Shown here: piece by piece, positions 47,971-58,105 of the stretch
Position numbering within the stretch: position 1 is the first letter of the stretch
How the letters are laid out: every line of letters starts with the position of its first letter
Assembly: GCF_964340395.1 (NCBI RefSeq)
Contig: NC_135564.1
Location: forward strand, 22,499,287-22,563,286
Reading direction: 5' to 3'
From: Glandiceps talaboti
Lineage: Eukaryota; Hemichordata; Enteropneusta; Spengelidae
Length of the DNA: 64,000 bases
The notes under the pieces: generated by a model
The model's database searches: none
What the model was told of the DNA's origin: nothing
What the model saw: only the letters and a program-made list of their open reading frames with translations
Made by a program: the position numbers and the translations under genes

Positions 47971-50900
47971 TCGGTTTGTTGTTTTCATCTGTTCCCTGGC
48001 AATCAACGACAAACCTTACCACTATATATCGTCTGTATCAATCAGTACATATAAATGTCAGTGAATATTGTGCGTGGGCGAAAACGGCCGGCAACACTTA
48101 ATTTCTCTGATTTGCATGGAATCCTTAACGACAAAACGAGCATGCTAGACCAGTACCGTTGTCTGCGCGGGGGGGGGGGGGGGGGGGGGGCAAGGGAGGC
48201 AGCTTCCCCCCCCCCCTTGAGAATGAGATTTTGGAAAAAAGAAAGAGAATAGCTACTTTTGAATACATAGCGATGTTATTAAAATCGTTATTTACTTGAC
48301 GATTCCTAGCATGCGCGATTTAAATTGATGGTTCACTAAAGTCAAAAGTGACTACATTGACTCCTTGCTAATATGTGTCTTATATCTCTATTGTACGCTG
48401 GCTTAACTTTGAATAAAAATGTGTCCAGTTAAAAATTGTAACTTTTTGCGGCAAATTAATAATTCCTTGTGCGGGAATGTACAAAAGAAGTGCGCACATG
48501 CACTATGCATTTTCCGCGAGTAACATGGACAGTTGTCTTGAAAGTCTCCTTCATTTGAAGATAGCAAGTCGTAATTACAATGTCAGCGAGTGAAACTCAA
48601 AAAAAAAAGACGGAAAAAGTCGTTCAACGTGAGGTCGCCTGCTATGCAGCCTGCAGTGACTCCGAAGATGCGCTCGATCTCATTTACATATTGTTCCTTA
48701 TATTAAAACATTTACTGATAAAACGGCAGATCTCTTTTTGGAATATTTGGTGGCCCTGAAAAAGTATAAACTAGGTACGCAGTTTAAGATCCACGTTTTG
48801 AAGATCCACTTTCAATTGTGTTCGACGTTGTCTTCGGTTAGAATGTTGTTTGATATAATTATCTCATTGCACTGACACTAGCGTTATTCCGCAATTCATT
48901 TTGAAGCGACAATTTGCTATGGAAAGAATGGCCCTGAATTTGTAAACAGAGCTGTACCTTCGACATCGAAATCCAAACTTCAATTTCCACGATAATGACA
49001 AGGAGAATTCACTGAACTCACCTTGGGTTCCGGCATAAACGAGGCCATAAAAGTTTTGGGAGTTGGGTAAAGAAAATTATTTTGTTGTGTTACTTATTTG
49101 AGAAAGCACCATCCAATTTGTTTATACTTTGAATGTGACATCTTTTCGGCAATTACTTTGAACGATACGACATTAGGCCAGAAAAAATGAAAAAGTTGTT
49201 CAACCTACCCATATATTTTTTCTGGTGATGGGCAATATATCCTCATGCGGCTTTGCATTTGTTTCAAAATAAAGGATATTTCTTTATATTTTCTGAATAG
49301 TACATGTAACAATATACATTTGAGTCTATTCCAAATTATATAATATCTTATACAGTGGTTTACTTGGCTCCGATGATGCATGCAAGCATGCATTGAGATT
49401 AAATTAAGCTGTTGCATATCCAATGTGCACTAAAAAGAATGGAACAAAAGTTTACGACCATGGGTGTGGGCTGAGCAGTCATAGGGCCATCAAAAGTCTG
49501 AAAGTCTTGAAATGTTTTGCTCTTTATTCGTGATTTTTTGGAACCAAATTAAACTTCAGGAGAAGTCATTTACCAAGTGCACATCCGCAAAATATCTTTC
49601 AGCTTTGCCACAACAAAATACACTTCCAGATAATATATAATGAATAGTATAATTGTTTCATTTCTGGTATTTCAATACCTTACTCAAGCATTGTAAGACT
49701 TTAAATTATGTCTATGGTTTGATATTTTATGCCTCTAAATGGCCTCCTACACTGTCTTATTTTCAATTTTTTTCACCTTTGGAGTTGTCTCCTTCCAATC
49801 ATTAGTAATCAAGGTGATAATTGTCTTTCTCCCAAAACAAGACGGAAGGTGTCTGGCTAAGTACCTCCCTGTATAGGTTAGAGTTAATTAGAGACATCTC
49901 CATATGCATGTGAAATCCACATCCTGTGTAAAGTAATCTCGTTAGGAGTATTATTGTAGTTGGCTATCACTATTATTTTAATGTATCATTGTACCATGCA
50001 ATTTTATATCGCCACTTTAGTGTAGGTCACAGAAGAGGTGGCTAAAATAATGCTTGAGTTTCATTTGGCTGGGCTTAACATTTTTTTAGAAGAGAGGGTG
50101 ACAGGAGCTACAACATTTGTTTAACCGTAAATTGTGTACATTTCCTAACTGTAGCTATGTAGACAAATTACATGAGATAGTATCAAGATGACTGAATAAG
50201 TTCTATCAAAACTCGACCTGAAATATTTTGCTATCATTATATATGGTTTGTTTTATCCTTGTCAAGCATTGTGAAAAAATGAAATCGACCTACCTACCCA
50301 ATATGATGGGTTAGGTTACCCGTTGACCAGCATTTTTATTTTTTCTGGCCTTACGTATGATATTTAATTGCGTATGCTAAAATAGATATTATGTAAATTG
50401 TATGCAAATTTATGCAAATTATCACCTTTCTAAATTTTAAATGCATGATTGCACCAAGACAAAGTTCTGCCCCCCTTGGCAATTTGGTCAGGCTACGGCC
50501 CTGTAGACTTGTGAACATTTAGATCTTCCTTCGAAGAGAAAATCGTCAGTATGTACATAACATATTAAATGAAATCGAACTGAAATCACGATGCCAAAAT
50601 ACACTCTAACGTCGGCTAGTTTATCTATTCCCTCATGACTGTATCGCCTGTGGAGGATCCTAAGTTTTCTTTGACCTTTCGCATTTTTCTTCAGATATTG
50701 ACAATCGGATACCGTGAAAGTACACCCCTATTAAAGAAATATTTAAATTGTGCTTCGATAAGTTTACCGATTTAATTTGTTAACTCGCACAGCTGCTTAA
50801 TTGTTTGAATTTGTCAGATGAGGTTTTATTTATATTATTTGCAAAGGATTTGAAGGAATGTATTCTGCAGGTTATCGAACTAAATCAAGAAAACAAATAT

Positions 50901-51230
50901 CAGGTAAATTACAAACTTGAAACTATGCAACAAAGTGGTGTTATTTAAAACATTTTTGATCTTTTGAAAATCTTTAAATACTTAATTCACTTTCTATATG
51001 CTTATTAACTTCAATTTATTTATATTTTCCAATTATTAATTTCCCAACATGGGAAAAATAAATAGTTGATTATATTATGATTTTCTGAATATCTGTTTGT
51101 ATTCAAGTACCGTAATCATAGAGTATATCAGCATTTGACATGACATATACATTCAAGTACCATAGTCAGGCCAGATTTTCGACTTAAGTGTACAAAATAA
51201 AACTTGCGAGAATGAATGATGTTCATGGAT
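47971..51230. other. Gene-free stretch with a G/C homopolymer palindrome
   Basis: About 3.3 kb with only short frames. At 48168-48217 a run of about 22 G, a short spacer and a run of about 10 C can form a very stable hairpin or a quadruplex. No exon, RNA gene or clear element was found. Confidence 0.5.
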
Positions 51231-51523
51231 TACTAATGAAAATTTATACTCACAGAGTCAAAATCTTGGCTACAGAAGATCAACTTTACAGATGCAGGTT
51301 GAAGGAAGCCATTTGTATTCTCCAAAAAAGCCCAATTTAAAACCGCCAAGTAGGCATTAAGATCCCAGCTGTTTCTGAAGAGGACGTGTCTCTTTTGAGA
51401 CACTTGACAAATAGCCCACTGCAGTTCACCCTGACAATGCTAACGAGAAGTCAGCGAACATTTGGGATTCGCTTGCAGGAATTTTTTTGACTCTGTGAAT
51501 AGAACTTTTCATTAGTAAAACTG
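51231..51523. mobile_element. ~290-bp element with ~35-bp terminal inverted repeats (MITE-like)
   Basis: TTACTAATGAAAA...CACAGAGTCAAAAT (51231-51266) is repeated in inverted form at 51485-51523, with a small indel. The interior encodes nothing. No clear target duplication is visible. Confidence 0.6.
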
Positions 51524-51980
51524 AAGCTTATTTAGAAGTAAATATGAATGACCACTTTGCGCGAAATGCGATAAATATGTACAGAGCAGAGGTGAGAAAC
51601 CTGAAACAGAGTTGTCTTTGCAATGTATCGGAAAATACTGATGGCAGATATACCAGTTACGCAGTATACCTCGATTGCTGTACCAAATAAAAGTAACACC
51701 TAATTGCGATAAAGTTACACACTTTGCGCCACCTGTCGATTCTGCAACAACAAAATTTTATTTTACTCAGCCCCCAGATTTAGCATCGATAATTCAGTGA
51801 TGAAAACACTGCAGCGTTGGGGAATATATGGCCTATGGCTGCAAGAATCAATAGGAATTCGACAGTAAAATATATTTATAATTTGGAACAGTCAATTAGA
51901 AAAGAATACGACGTTTCGATCCGTCTAATATGGACCTTGATCATGCAATAAGCACTCGTTTCTAATTAATCGTTTATCCC
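51524..51980. other. Non-coding stretch left of the 37-bp satellite
   Basis: I see no gene or repeat here. Confidence 0.4.
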
Positions 51981-54527
51981 ACAGCAGTTTTAGAAGCAGT
52001 AAGTCATCGATGAAAACACTCCGATTTTAGCAACAGTAAGTCAAAAATGAAAACATGGCAGTTTTAGCAGTGGTAAATAATTAATGAAAAGACTGCGGTT
52101 TTAGCAGTGGTAAATAATTAATGAAAACACTGCAGTTTTAGCAGTGATGAGTCATTAATGAAAACACTCCAGGTTTAGCATTGGTAAATCATTAATGAAA
52201 ACACGGCAGTTTTAGCAGCAGCTCAGACCACTAATGCGGCAGTAGTGAGTCACCAATGAAAACACTGCAATTTTAGCAGTGGTAAATAATTAATGAAAAC
52301 ACTCCAGGTTTAGCAGTGGTAAATAATTAATGAAAACAAGGCAATTTTAGCAGTGGTAAATAATTAATGAAAACACAGCAGTTTTAGCAGTGGTAAATAA
52401 TTAATGAAAACACTCCAGTTTTAGCAGTGGTAAGTCATCAATGAAAACACTCAAGTTTTAGCAGTGGTAAGTCATTAATGAAAACACATCAGTTTTAGCA
52501 GTGGTAAATAATTAATGAAAACACAGCAGTTTTAGCAGTGGTAAATAATTAATGAAAACACTGCAGTTTTAGCAGTGGTAAATAATTAATGAAAACACTC
52601 TAGTTTTAGCAGTGGTAAGTCATCAATGAAAACACTGCAGTTTTAGCAGTGGTAAATAATTAATGAAAACACTCTAGTTTTAGCAGTGGTAAGTCATCAA
52701 TGAAAACACTGCAGTTTTAGCAGTGGTAAATAATTAATGAAAACACTCCAGTTTTAGTAGTGGTAAATAATTAATGAAAACACTCCAGTTTTAGTAGTGG
52801 TAAATAATTAATGAAAACAATCCAGTTTTAGCAGTGGTAAATAATTAATGAAAACACTCCAGTTTTAGCAGTGGTAAATAATTAATGAAAACACAGCGGT
52901 TTTAGCAGTGGTAAGTCATCAATGAATACACTGCAGTTTTAGCAGTGGTAAGTCATTAATGAAAACACTGCAGTTTTAGTAGTGGTAAATCACCAATGAA
53001 AACACAGCAGTTTTAGCAGTAGTAAATAATTAATGAAAACACAGCAGTTTTAGCAGTGGTAAGTCATCAATGAATACACTGCAGTTTTAGTAGTGGTAAA
53101 TAATTAATGAAAACACAGCAGTTTTAGCAGTGGTAAATAATTAAGGAAAACACAGCAGTTTTAGCAGTGGTAAATAATTAATGAAAACACTGCAGTTTTA
53201 GCAGTGGTAAATAATTAATGAAAACACAGCAGTTTTAGCAGTGATAAATAATTAATGAAAACACAGCAGTTTTAGCAGTGGTAAGTCATCAATGAATACA
53301 CTGCAGTTTTAGTAGTGGTAAATAATTAATGAAAACACAGCAGTTTTAGCAGTGGTAAATAATTAATGAAAACACAGCAGTTTTAGCAGTGGTAAATAAT
53401 TAATGAAAACACAGCAGTTTTAGCAGTGGTAAATAATTAATGAAAACACTGCAGTTTTAGCAGTGGTAAATAATTAATGAAAACACTCCAGTTTTAGCAG
53501 CAGTAAGTCACCAATGAAAACACAGCAGTTTTAGCAGTGGTAAATCACCAATGAAAACACTCCAGTTTTAGCAGTGGTAAATAATTAATGAAAACACTCC
53601 AGTTTTAGCAGTGGTAAATAATTAATGAAAACACTCTAGTTTTAGCAGTGGTAAGTCATCAATGAAAACACTGCAGTTTTAGCAGTGGTAAATAATTAAT
53701 GAAAACACTCTAGTTTTAGCAGTGGTAAGTCATCAATGAAAACACTGCAGTTTTAGCAGTGGTAAATAATTAATGAAAACACTCCAGTTTTAGTAGTGGT
53801 AAATAATTAATGAAAACACTCCAGTTTTAGTAGTGGTAAATAATTAATGAAAACAATCCAGTTTTAGCAGTGGTAAATAATTAATGAAAACACTCCAGTT
53901 TTAGCAGTGGTAAATAATTAATGAAAACACAGCGGTTTTAGCAGTGGTAAGTCATCAATGAATACACTGCAGTTTTAGCAGTGGTAAGTCATTAATGAAA
54001 ACACTGCAGTTTTAGTAGTGGTAAATCACCAATGAAAACACAGCAGTTTTAGCAGTAGTAAATAATTAATGAAAACACAGCAGTTTTAGCAGTGGTAAGT
54101 CATCAATGAATACACTGCAGTTTTAGTAGTGGTAAATAATTAATGAAAACACAGCAGTTTTAGCAGTGGTAAATAATTAATGAAAACACTGCAGTTTTAG
54201 CCGTGGTAAATAATTAATGAAAACACAGCAGTTTTAGCAGTGATAAATAATTAATGAAAACACAGCAGTTTTAGCAGTGGTAAGTCATCAATGAATACAC
54301 TGCAGTTTTAGTAGTGGTAAATAATTAATGAAAACACAGCAGTTTTAGCAGTGGTAAATAATTAATGAAAACACAGCAGTTTTAGCAGTGGTAAATAATT
54401 AATGAAAACACAGCAGTTTTAGCAGTGGTAAATCACCAATGAAAACACTGCAGTTTTAGCAGTGGTAAATAATTAATGAAAACACTGCAGTTTTAGCAGT
54501 GGTAAGTCATTAATGAAAACACTGCAA
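51981..54527. repeat. 37-bp satellite, about 68 copies, with ~1.04-kb higher-order duplication
   Basis: The unit is TTTTAGCAGTGGTAAATAAT followed by TAATGAAAACACAGCAG. Variants have AAGTCATCAATG, AAATCACCAATG or CTCCAG/CTCTAG. The order of variants in about 52598-53480 is repeated at about 53634-54480, an offset of 1036 bases (28 units), showing a recent large tandem duplication. The array ends 10 bases before the 91-bp repeats that border the virus-like block. Confidence 0.95.
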
Positions 54528-54536
54528 GTAGTATGT

Positions 54537-54830
54537 AAAATGAGAATTTAGGAGCACAAAACGACATACCTCATTTTTTCATCCATTTAAGGTAAATTAA
54601 GCCGTATATCTGTACTAAAATTAATTCTCAGTATATAATTCTAGACCACGAAGCGACATACCCCATTTTCATCTGTTTTAAGGTAAATTAAGCTTTATAT
54701 CTGTACTAAAATCAGTTCTCAGTATATAAATCTAGACCACGAAGCGACATGTCTGTTTTAAACTTGTTATAAGGTAAATTAAGCATTATATCTCGGTATA
54801 TAATTTTGGTACACGAAGTGACATGCTTGA
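54537..54830. repeat. ~91-bp repeat, about 3.3 copies, bordering the virus-like block
   Basis: Each unit contains TTCTCAGTATATAA, then TCTAGACCACGAAGCGACAT, then TTTAAGGTAAATTAAGC and TATATCTGTACTAAAAT. Copies diverge more than in the neighbouring satellite. Position and AT-richness fit either host DNA or the terminal region of the integrated element. Its other terminus lies outside the window, so this cannot be settled here. Confidence 0.75.
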
Positions 54831-55110
54831 CTGCCCTGTCACGCGTCTATATGATCCATATATTGTATTATGTTATTTGTCTAATTGAACACCTCAGTGA
54901 CTCAGTGATGCATGACTACCCTCGGGCAGCCACAGGCATAGTGTAAACTCTGAGTTAAAGGTCAATAGGATGTTTACATAGGTGACAAAAGGCTGACAAA
55001 TGAGTCTTTACAAACCGTTTATGGTTCATATATCACCTTGTATGTATGTCATGCGCTTAATTAAACAAATGATAACATATGGTATATACACACAACAAAC
55101 TATTTTCAGT

Positions 55111-55120
55111 ATTATATACA
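55111..55120 (+). promoter_or_regulatory. TATA-like box before the 55129 gene
   Basis: ATTATATACA lies 9 bases upstream of the preferred ATG of the only plus-strand gene in the block. Confidence 0.3.
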
Positions 55121-55128
55121 ATACAAAA

Positions 55129-55608
55129 ATGTCAAACGAACAAAAGCAAAAGCCAACCACTTTCGAAGATGACACAATCGAATCAAGTCCACTTTTTCTT
55201 GCTAATCCTGTTCTTGTCAATCCTGTAGAGAATGATGAGGATTTATTAATGATTATTTTGGATGAAAAAAGAAAGATCCAAGAAATTCCTACAATCAAAT
55301 GGAGAGAAGTTCCAACAGAAAAACCATTTCTGATTACTCGATATCAGGAGGTCTATTCTTGTTACGGTCTCGGATTATGGATTTGTCTCAATAATCCAAT
55401 AACTCATAACACACTTTATTATACTTACTCTCCGAGCAGAATGATAAATGAGATTCTTACAAATTCAAAACTGCCATTAATAGTTGTTTCACATGGATTT
55501 AAAAAATCTATGAGAAATCCAAAGAATTCATATCATAGTTATACTCTAATGGATTTTGATGTAGTAAACCAAAAATTAATGGAAAAAAAGAAGTTAAACA
55601 ATAGTTAA
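55129..55608 (+). CDS. Hypothetical protein of the virus-like element (159 aa)
   Basis: I prefer the ATG at 55129 (MSNEQKQKPTTFEDD): it follows a TATA-like box and an A-rich leader, as in the neighbouring genes. The frame is open further up to 55000, but that part looks non-coding. The protein starts acidic and polar, then has a mixed alpha/beta middle (PFLITRYQEVYSCYGLGLWICL) and a basic end. No known domain. It is the only gene in the block on the plus strand and converges with the next one, 20 bases apart. Role unknown. Confidence 0.6.
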   Translation: MSNEQKQKPTTFEDDTIESSPLFLANPVLVNPVENDEDLLMIILDEKRKIQEIPTIKWREVPTEKPFLITRYQEVYSCYGLGLWICLNNPITHNTLYYTYSPSRMINEILTNSKLPLIVVSHGFKKSMRNPKNSYHSYTLMDFDVVNQKLMEKKKLNNS

Positions 55609-55627
55609 ACAATAGTTAAATCAAAAT

Positions 55628-56332
55628 TTAAGGATAATTAAAAAAAACTGATTTTTTTGGTTTATTTAACTTTAGTTTTAAAAAGATTTGACGCCATCGT
55701 AAACGCCACCAACTAAATCTCACTATCTCTGGATATTCTGCGTTCCATTTATCCCAAAATCGTTTAAAAATTTGATTCTGTGAAAATGCTTCCGTTTTCA
55801 ACTCTGGTATTAGAGCAGCTTCCTGATATTTTCCTAAGTATAATAGAATTGTTTTTATAATTACACTGAAGTTGAGTGATCGATATCGTGTTGGCTCCAT
55901 ATAAACTTCATTGATTGATAAAAATATTATAGTAACAGTTCTTAAAAGATAATAATTTAGATTATATTTTTTAAAAACCTTTTTAATGTGGTTTTTAGGG
56001 TCATAGATGCTTCGACTGTTTTGTTTTCTTTGATCATGTTCAAAGTTTTCATCTAAAGATTCATCTAAATGTTTATCTAAAGGTTTGTTTAATGAATTAC
56101 AGCAGTCAAAACAGTGAAACCTTCCATAGGTCTTACCACAAATGTTTTTACAAATATCATTATGAGGTATATTGAATTTTCTACATATGTTACAATGTAT
56201 GATGTTATACCAGTTTATTTTTTTGTTCATTGCTATTGAATCACAACAATTAAAACAAAGTGTACTGAAAATGTTAGTACAATCACTGGCTACATCTGTT
56301 ACACCATTCCGTTTACATAATTGACATGCCAT
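55628..56332 (-). CDS. Cysteine-rich, probably zinc-binding protein of the virus-like element
   Basis: 234 residues from an ATG at 56332. The first ~80 residues contain two similar cysteine modules: CQLC ... DC ... CFNCC (residues 3-30) and CNIC ... C ... C ... HCFDCC (about 47-78). Each would suit one or two zinc ions, in a ribbon- or RING-like fold. The remainder is helical and basic, ending with a Trp/Arg-rich segment (FSWWRLRWRQIFLKLKL) that could bind nucleic acid or membrane. I know no family with this arrangement. It is preceded by TATAACTATTTAAATAATAT and transcribed with the capsid-side genes. Confidence 0.65.
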   Translation of the reverse strand: MACQLCKRNGVTDVASDCTNIFSTLCFNCCDSIAMNKKINWYNIIHCNICRKFNIPHNDICKNICGKTYGRFHCFDCCNSLNKPLDKHLDESLDENFEHDQRKQNSRSIYDPKNHIKKVFKKYNLNYYLLRTVTIIFLSINEVYMEPTRYRSLNFSVIIKTILLYLGKYQEAALIPELKTEAFSQNQIFKRFWDKWNAEYPEIVRFSWWRLRWRQIFLKLKLNKPKKSVFFNYP

Positions 56333-56364
56333 TATATAGTTAGTTTATTATATTATTTAAATAG

Positions 56365-56796
56365 TTATATTATATATTTTTTTGTTAAATAAACTAATAA
56401 TATTCCACCACCAACTAAATAAAGATATTGGTATGTCTTCATGTTGTTAGAAGGTTGATAATAGTCACTAAATTCGGGTTCATTCTTAAGACTGGCAAGA
56501 CTACTTTGTGTACTCTGTGTACTCTGCGGATGAAATTCAAGATATAAATTTAAGTTTTGATCAGTCAGAACCAGATTTTGTCTCGCATGAACATCTAATT
56601 TTTTTTGTTTCGCTGTAAAATCCAATACTTTCTGTCTATGTTCCAACCATACCTCTCGATCTTTGTTGAAATTCTCCAAAGCTAAATCATGCCTCTTTAA
56701 TTCTTTTTCATGTTCTTCTTTCGAGTCACCTGAAACAACAAAGGCAGTTGCATTTAAAACAGCTCCACCAACCAACATCGCAATTGCCGCACCCAT
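56365..56796 (-). CDS. Small membrane/coiled-coil protein of the virus-like element
   Basis: 143 residues. The N-terminus MGAAIAMLVGGAVLNATAFVV has Gly at position 2, so myristoylation is possible, and is hydrophobic. Residues ~25-65 are a charged helix (EEHEKELKRHDLALENFNKDREVWLEHRQ, likely coiled coil). The end is a probable transmembrane segment (YLYLVGGGILLVYL) followed by KKYII. The layout suggests a virion membrane or assembly protein. It sits 32 bases upstream of the Cys-rich gene. Confidence 0.62.
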   Translation of the reverse strand: MGAAIAMLVGGAVLNATAFVVSGDSKEEHEKELKRHDLALENFNKDREVWLEHRQKVLDFTAKQKKLDVHARQNLVLTDQNLNLYLEFHPQSTQSTQSSLASLKNEPEFSDYYQPSNNMKTYQYLYLVGGGILLVYLTKKYII

Positions 56797-56800
56797 TATG

Positions 56801-56820
56801 TATAGTATAGTATATATTAT
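56801..56820 (-). promoter_or_regulatory. TATA/TATAGT box before the 56796 gene
   Basis: On the coding strand ATAATATATACTATACTATA lies within 25 bases of the ATG. Confidence 0.4.
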
Positions 56821-56871
56821 AACTATATTAAATTATTAAATTATATTAAATTATTCTTTTTAATATTCTTT

Positions 56872-57114
56872 TTAATATCCTTTGTAAGGATCAACTGGTA
56901 ACATATTTCTTTGTTCCAACATATCTTTCTCTAATACTGCTCCACTCACAGCTATTGCGAGAGAAGCAAACTTTTTGAATGAAGTACTTGTTTTAGGACT
57001 GTCTGGAGCCATTTTCATAGTCTTGTCAAGTATAAAACTATTAGCTATTGTTAAAGCAGATAAAACTGCACCATCATATAGACCATTCACGATTAGTTTA
57101 GTATAGTCTGTCAT
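56872..57114 (-). CDS. Small protein of the virus-like element (80 aa)
   Basis: Starts MTDYTKLIVNGLYDG. Two moderately hydrophobic helices (GAVLSALTIANSFIL and FASLAIAVSGAVL) flank a short proline-containing turn. It could be a small capsid or membrane protein. No known family. It has its own AT-rich leader and ends 75 bases before the next gene. Confidence 0.55.
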   Translation of the reverse strand: MTDYTKLIVNGLYDGAVLSALTIANSFILDKTMKMAPDSPKTSTSFKKFASLAIAVSGAVLEKDMLEQRNMLPVDPYKGY

Positions 57115-57125
57115 TGTGTATTGTG

Positions 57126-57143
57126 TATATAGTATATAATATA
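57126..57143 (-). promoter_or_regulatory. TATA-like box before the 57114 gene
   Basis: A run of TATATTATATTATATACTATA on the coding strand begins about 12 bases upstream of the ATG. Confidence 0.4.
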
Positions 57144-57194
57144 ATATATAAAAAAATAAATGTAATAAATAATATAGTGATCCATTTTATTTTA

Positions 57195-57648
57195 TTATTC
57201 CATTTCAAATAGAGCATTATTTTTAATTGATTGCGGTGTCGTTAATTGTTTATTTTTAACTGGTTGTGATGTCGTTAATTCTTTAGACTCTGTTGACTCT
57301 GATGAATCTGTTGACTCTTGAATATCACTTGATTGTAAAAACCACTATCTTTTATAATGTAAACCAGCTACCCCAATTACTAATGAACCAAGAGTTAATA
57401 AAATCATAGTATTAGTACTATTAAATTGCGCGCTTTTGTTGTCCGACTCAGTTACCTTTATTGGTTCCATTGATTTAACGCTATCGACTAGCGGTTCTTT
57501 TGATTTTAATTTTTTTCGTTTTTTTTGCTTCAGCTGAAATTACTGCTAATTTTTTACCCCATGCAATTCTACCTGGATTTTTAGTTTTACTCTTTGTAGT
57601 AACAGTCTCTACTTGAGTTACTACTTGAGGTTGTTCTGTATCACTCAT
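57195..57648 (-). pseudogene. Basic, membrane-anchored protein of the virus-like element, broken (frameshift and TAG)
   Basis: From the ATG at 57648 (MSDTEQPQVVTQVETV) the frame runs through a basic stretch (GRIAWGKKLAVISAEAKK) to a stop at 57481. The adjacent frame, open across the A-rich run at about 57505-57535, continues the same character: an acidic linker, then a hydrophobic segment (MILLTLGSLVIGVAGL, probable membrane anchor), up to a TAG at 57345-57347. After the TAG that frame stays open through a Ser/Thr/Glu-rich tail to TAA at 57195. One 1-base indel and one nonsense change explain the three pieces. Its first codons and leader match those of the next gene upstream (57708-58064). 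Confidence 0.55.
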
Positions 57649-57654
57649 TTTTAC

Positions 57655-57690
57655 ACTAATATATATAATAACTATATAATAACTATATAA
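57655..57690 (-). promoter_or_regulatory. TATA-rich leader before the 57648 gene
   Basis: Coding-strand TATATATATTAGTGTAAAA ends at the ATG. The leader of the 58064 gene has the same TATATATATTAGTGTAAAA, indicating duplication. The upstream part has tandem ATAGTTATT copies. Confidence 0.5.
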
Positions 57691-57707
57691 TACAAAATAT
57701 TTTTCTT

Positions 57708-58064
57708 TCAAGTCTTTTCAAATCTCTTTTCAATATCTTGATCAATTTCTATAGCAAGTTCTTGAACAAGTTCTTGTGTATGTTGTTTTAAGCCATTCAA
57801 GTCATTATTCAAGTCATTCAAGTCATTCAAGTCTTTTGAAACTCTTTTCAAGTTGTTTTCAATATTATTTAAAATATTATTTAAAATAATGAGACATAGT
57901 TCTAAGAATATTAGTAGTAGTAACAATACTGATAGTACTGAGAATACTTGCTCCGGTAGTAGTGAGAATATTAATAGTAGTGACAATACTGATAGTACTG
58001 AGAATACTTTCTTCACTTGTGGTTGTATTACAGTTTTTGTTTGAGGTTGTTTTGTATCACTCAT
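57708..58064 (-). CDS. Chimeric small protein of the virus-like element (118 aa)
   Basis: The ATG at 58064 gives MSDTKQPQTKTVIQPQ, near-identical at the start to the 57648 gene (MSDTEQPQ), including the leader DNA. The C-terminal ~45 residues (DLNDLNDLNNDL ... QELVQELAIEIDQDIE) match instead the end of the next gene upstream (QELVKELAIELDQELE). Both share the stop context TGA-AA followed by AATATTTTGTATT. Between these lies a leucine-rich repeat (FSVLSVL-L-LLIF, twice), produced by an internal DNA duplication. The simplest origin is a tandem duplication whose breakpoint fused the start of one gene to the end of the other. Whether it is functional is unknown. Confidence 0.5.
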   Translation of the reverse strand: MSDTKQPQTKTVIQPQVKKVFSVLSVLSLLLIFSLLPEQVFSVLSVLLLLLIFLELCLIILNNILNNIENNLKRVSKDLNDLNDLNNDLNGLKQHTQELVQELAIEIDQDIEKRFEKT

Positions 58065-58105
58065 TTTTTTTACACTAATATATATAAATACAAAATATTT
58101 TATTT

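Noticed and set aside
48168-48217. Poly-G/poly-C hairpin as a possible regulatory structure
   Set aside because: Homopolymer runs like this are common at ends of non-autonomous elements and prone to assembly error. Nothing nearby is a gene it could regulate.
51880-51960. GACGTTTCGATCCG...GACCTTGATCA phrase as a second Penelope-type end
   Set aside because: The resemblance to such element tails is only from memory. No coding part or hammerhead boxes are near.
51981-54527. Regular repeats with short variable parts, superficially CRISPR-like
   Set aside because: Units are directly adjacent without unique spacers, and the DNA is clearly animal nuclear. It is a satellite.
57853-58044. Ser/Asn/Thr-rich plus-strand frame
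   Set aside because: It is the antisense of the Leu-rich repeat in the minus-strand chimeric gene and has no leader or TATA box of its own.
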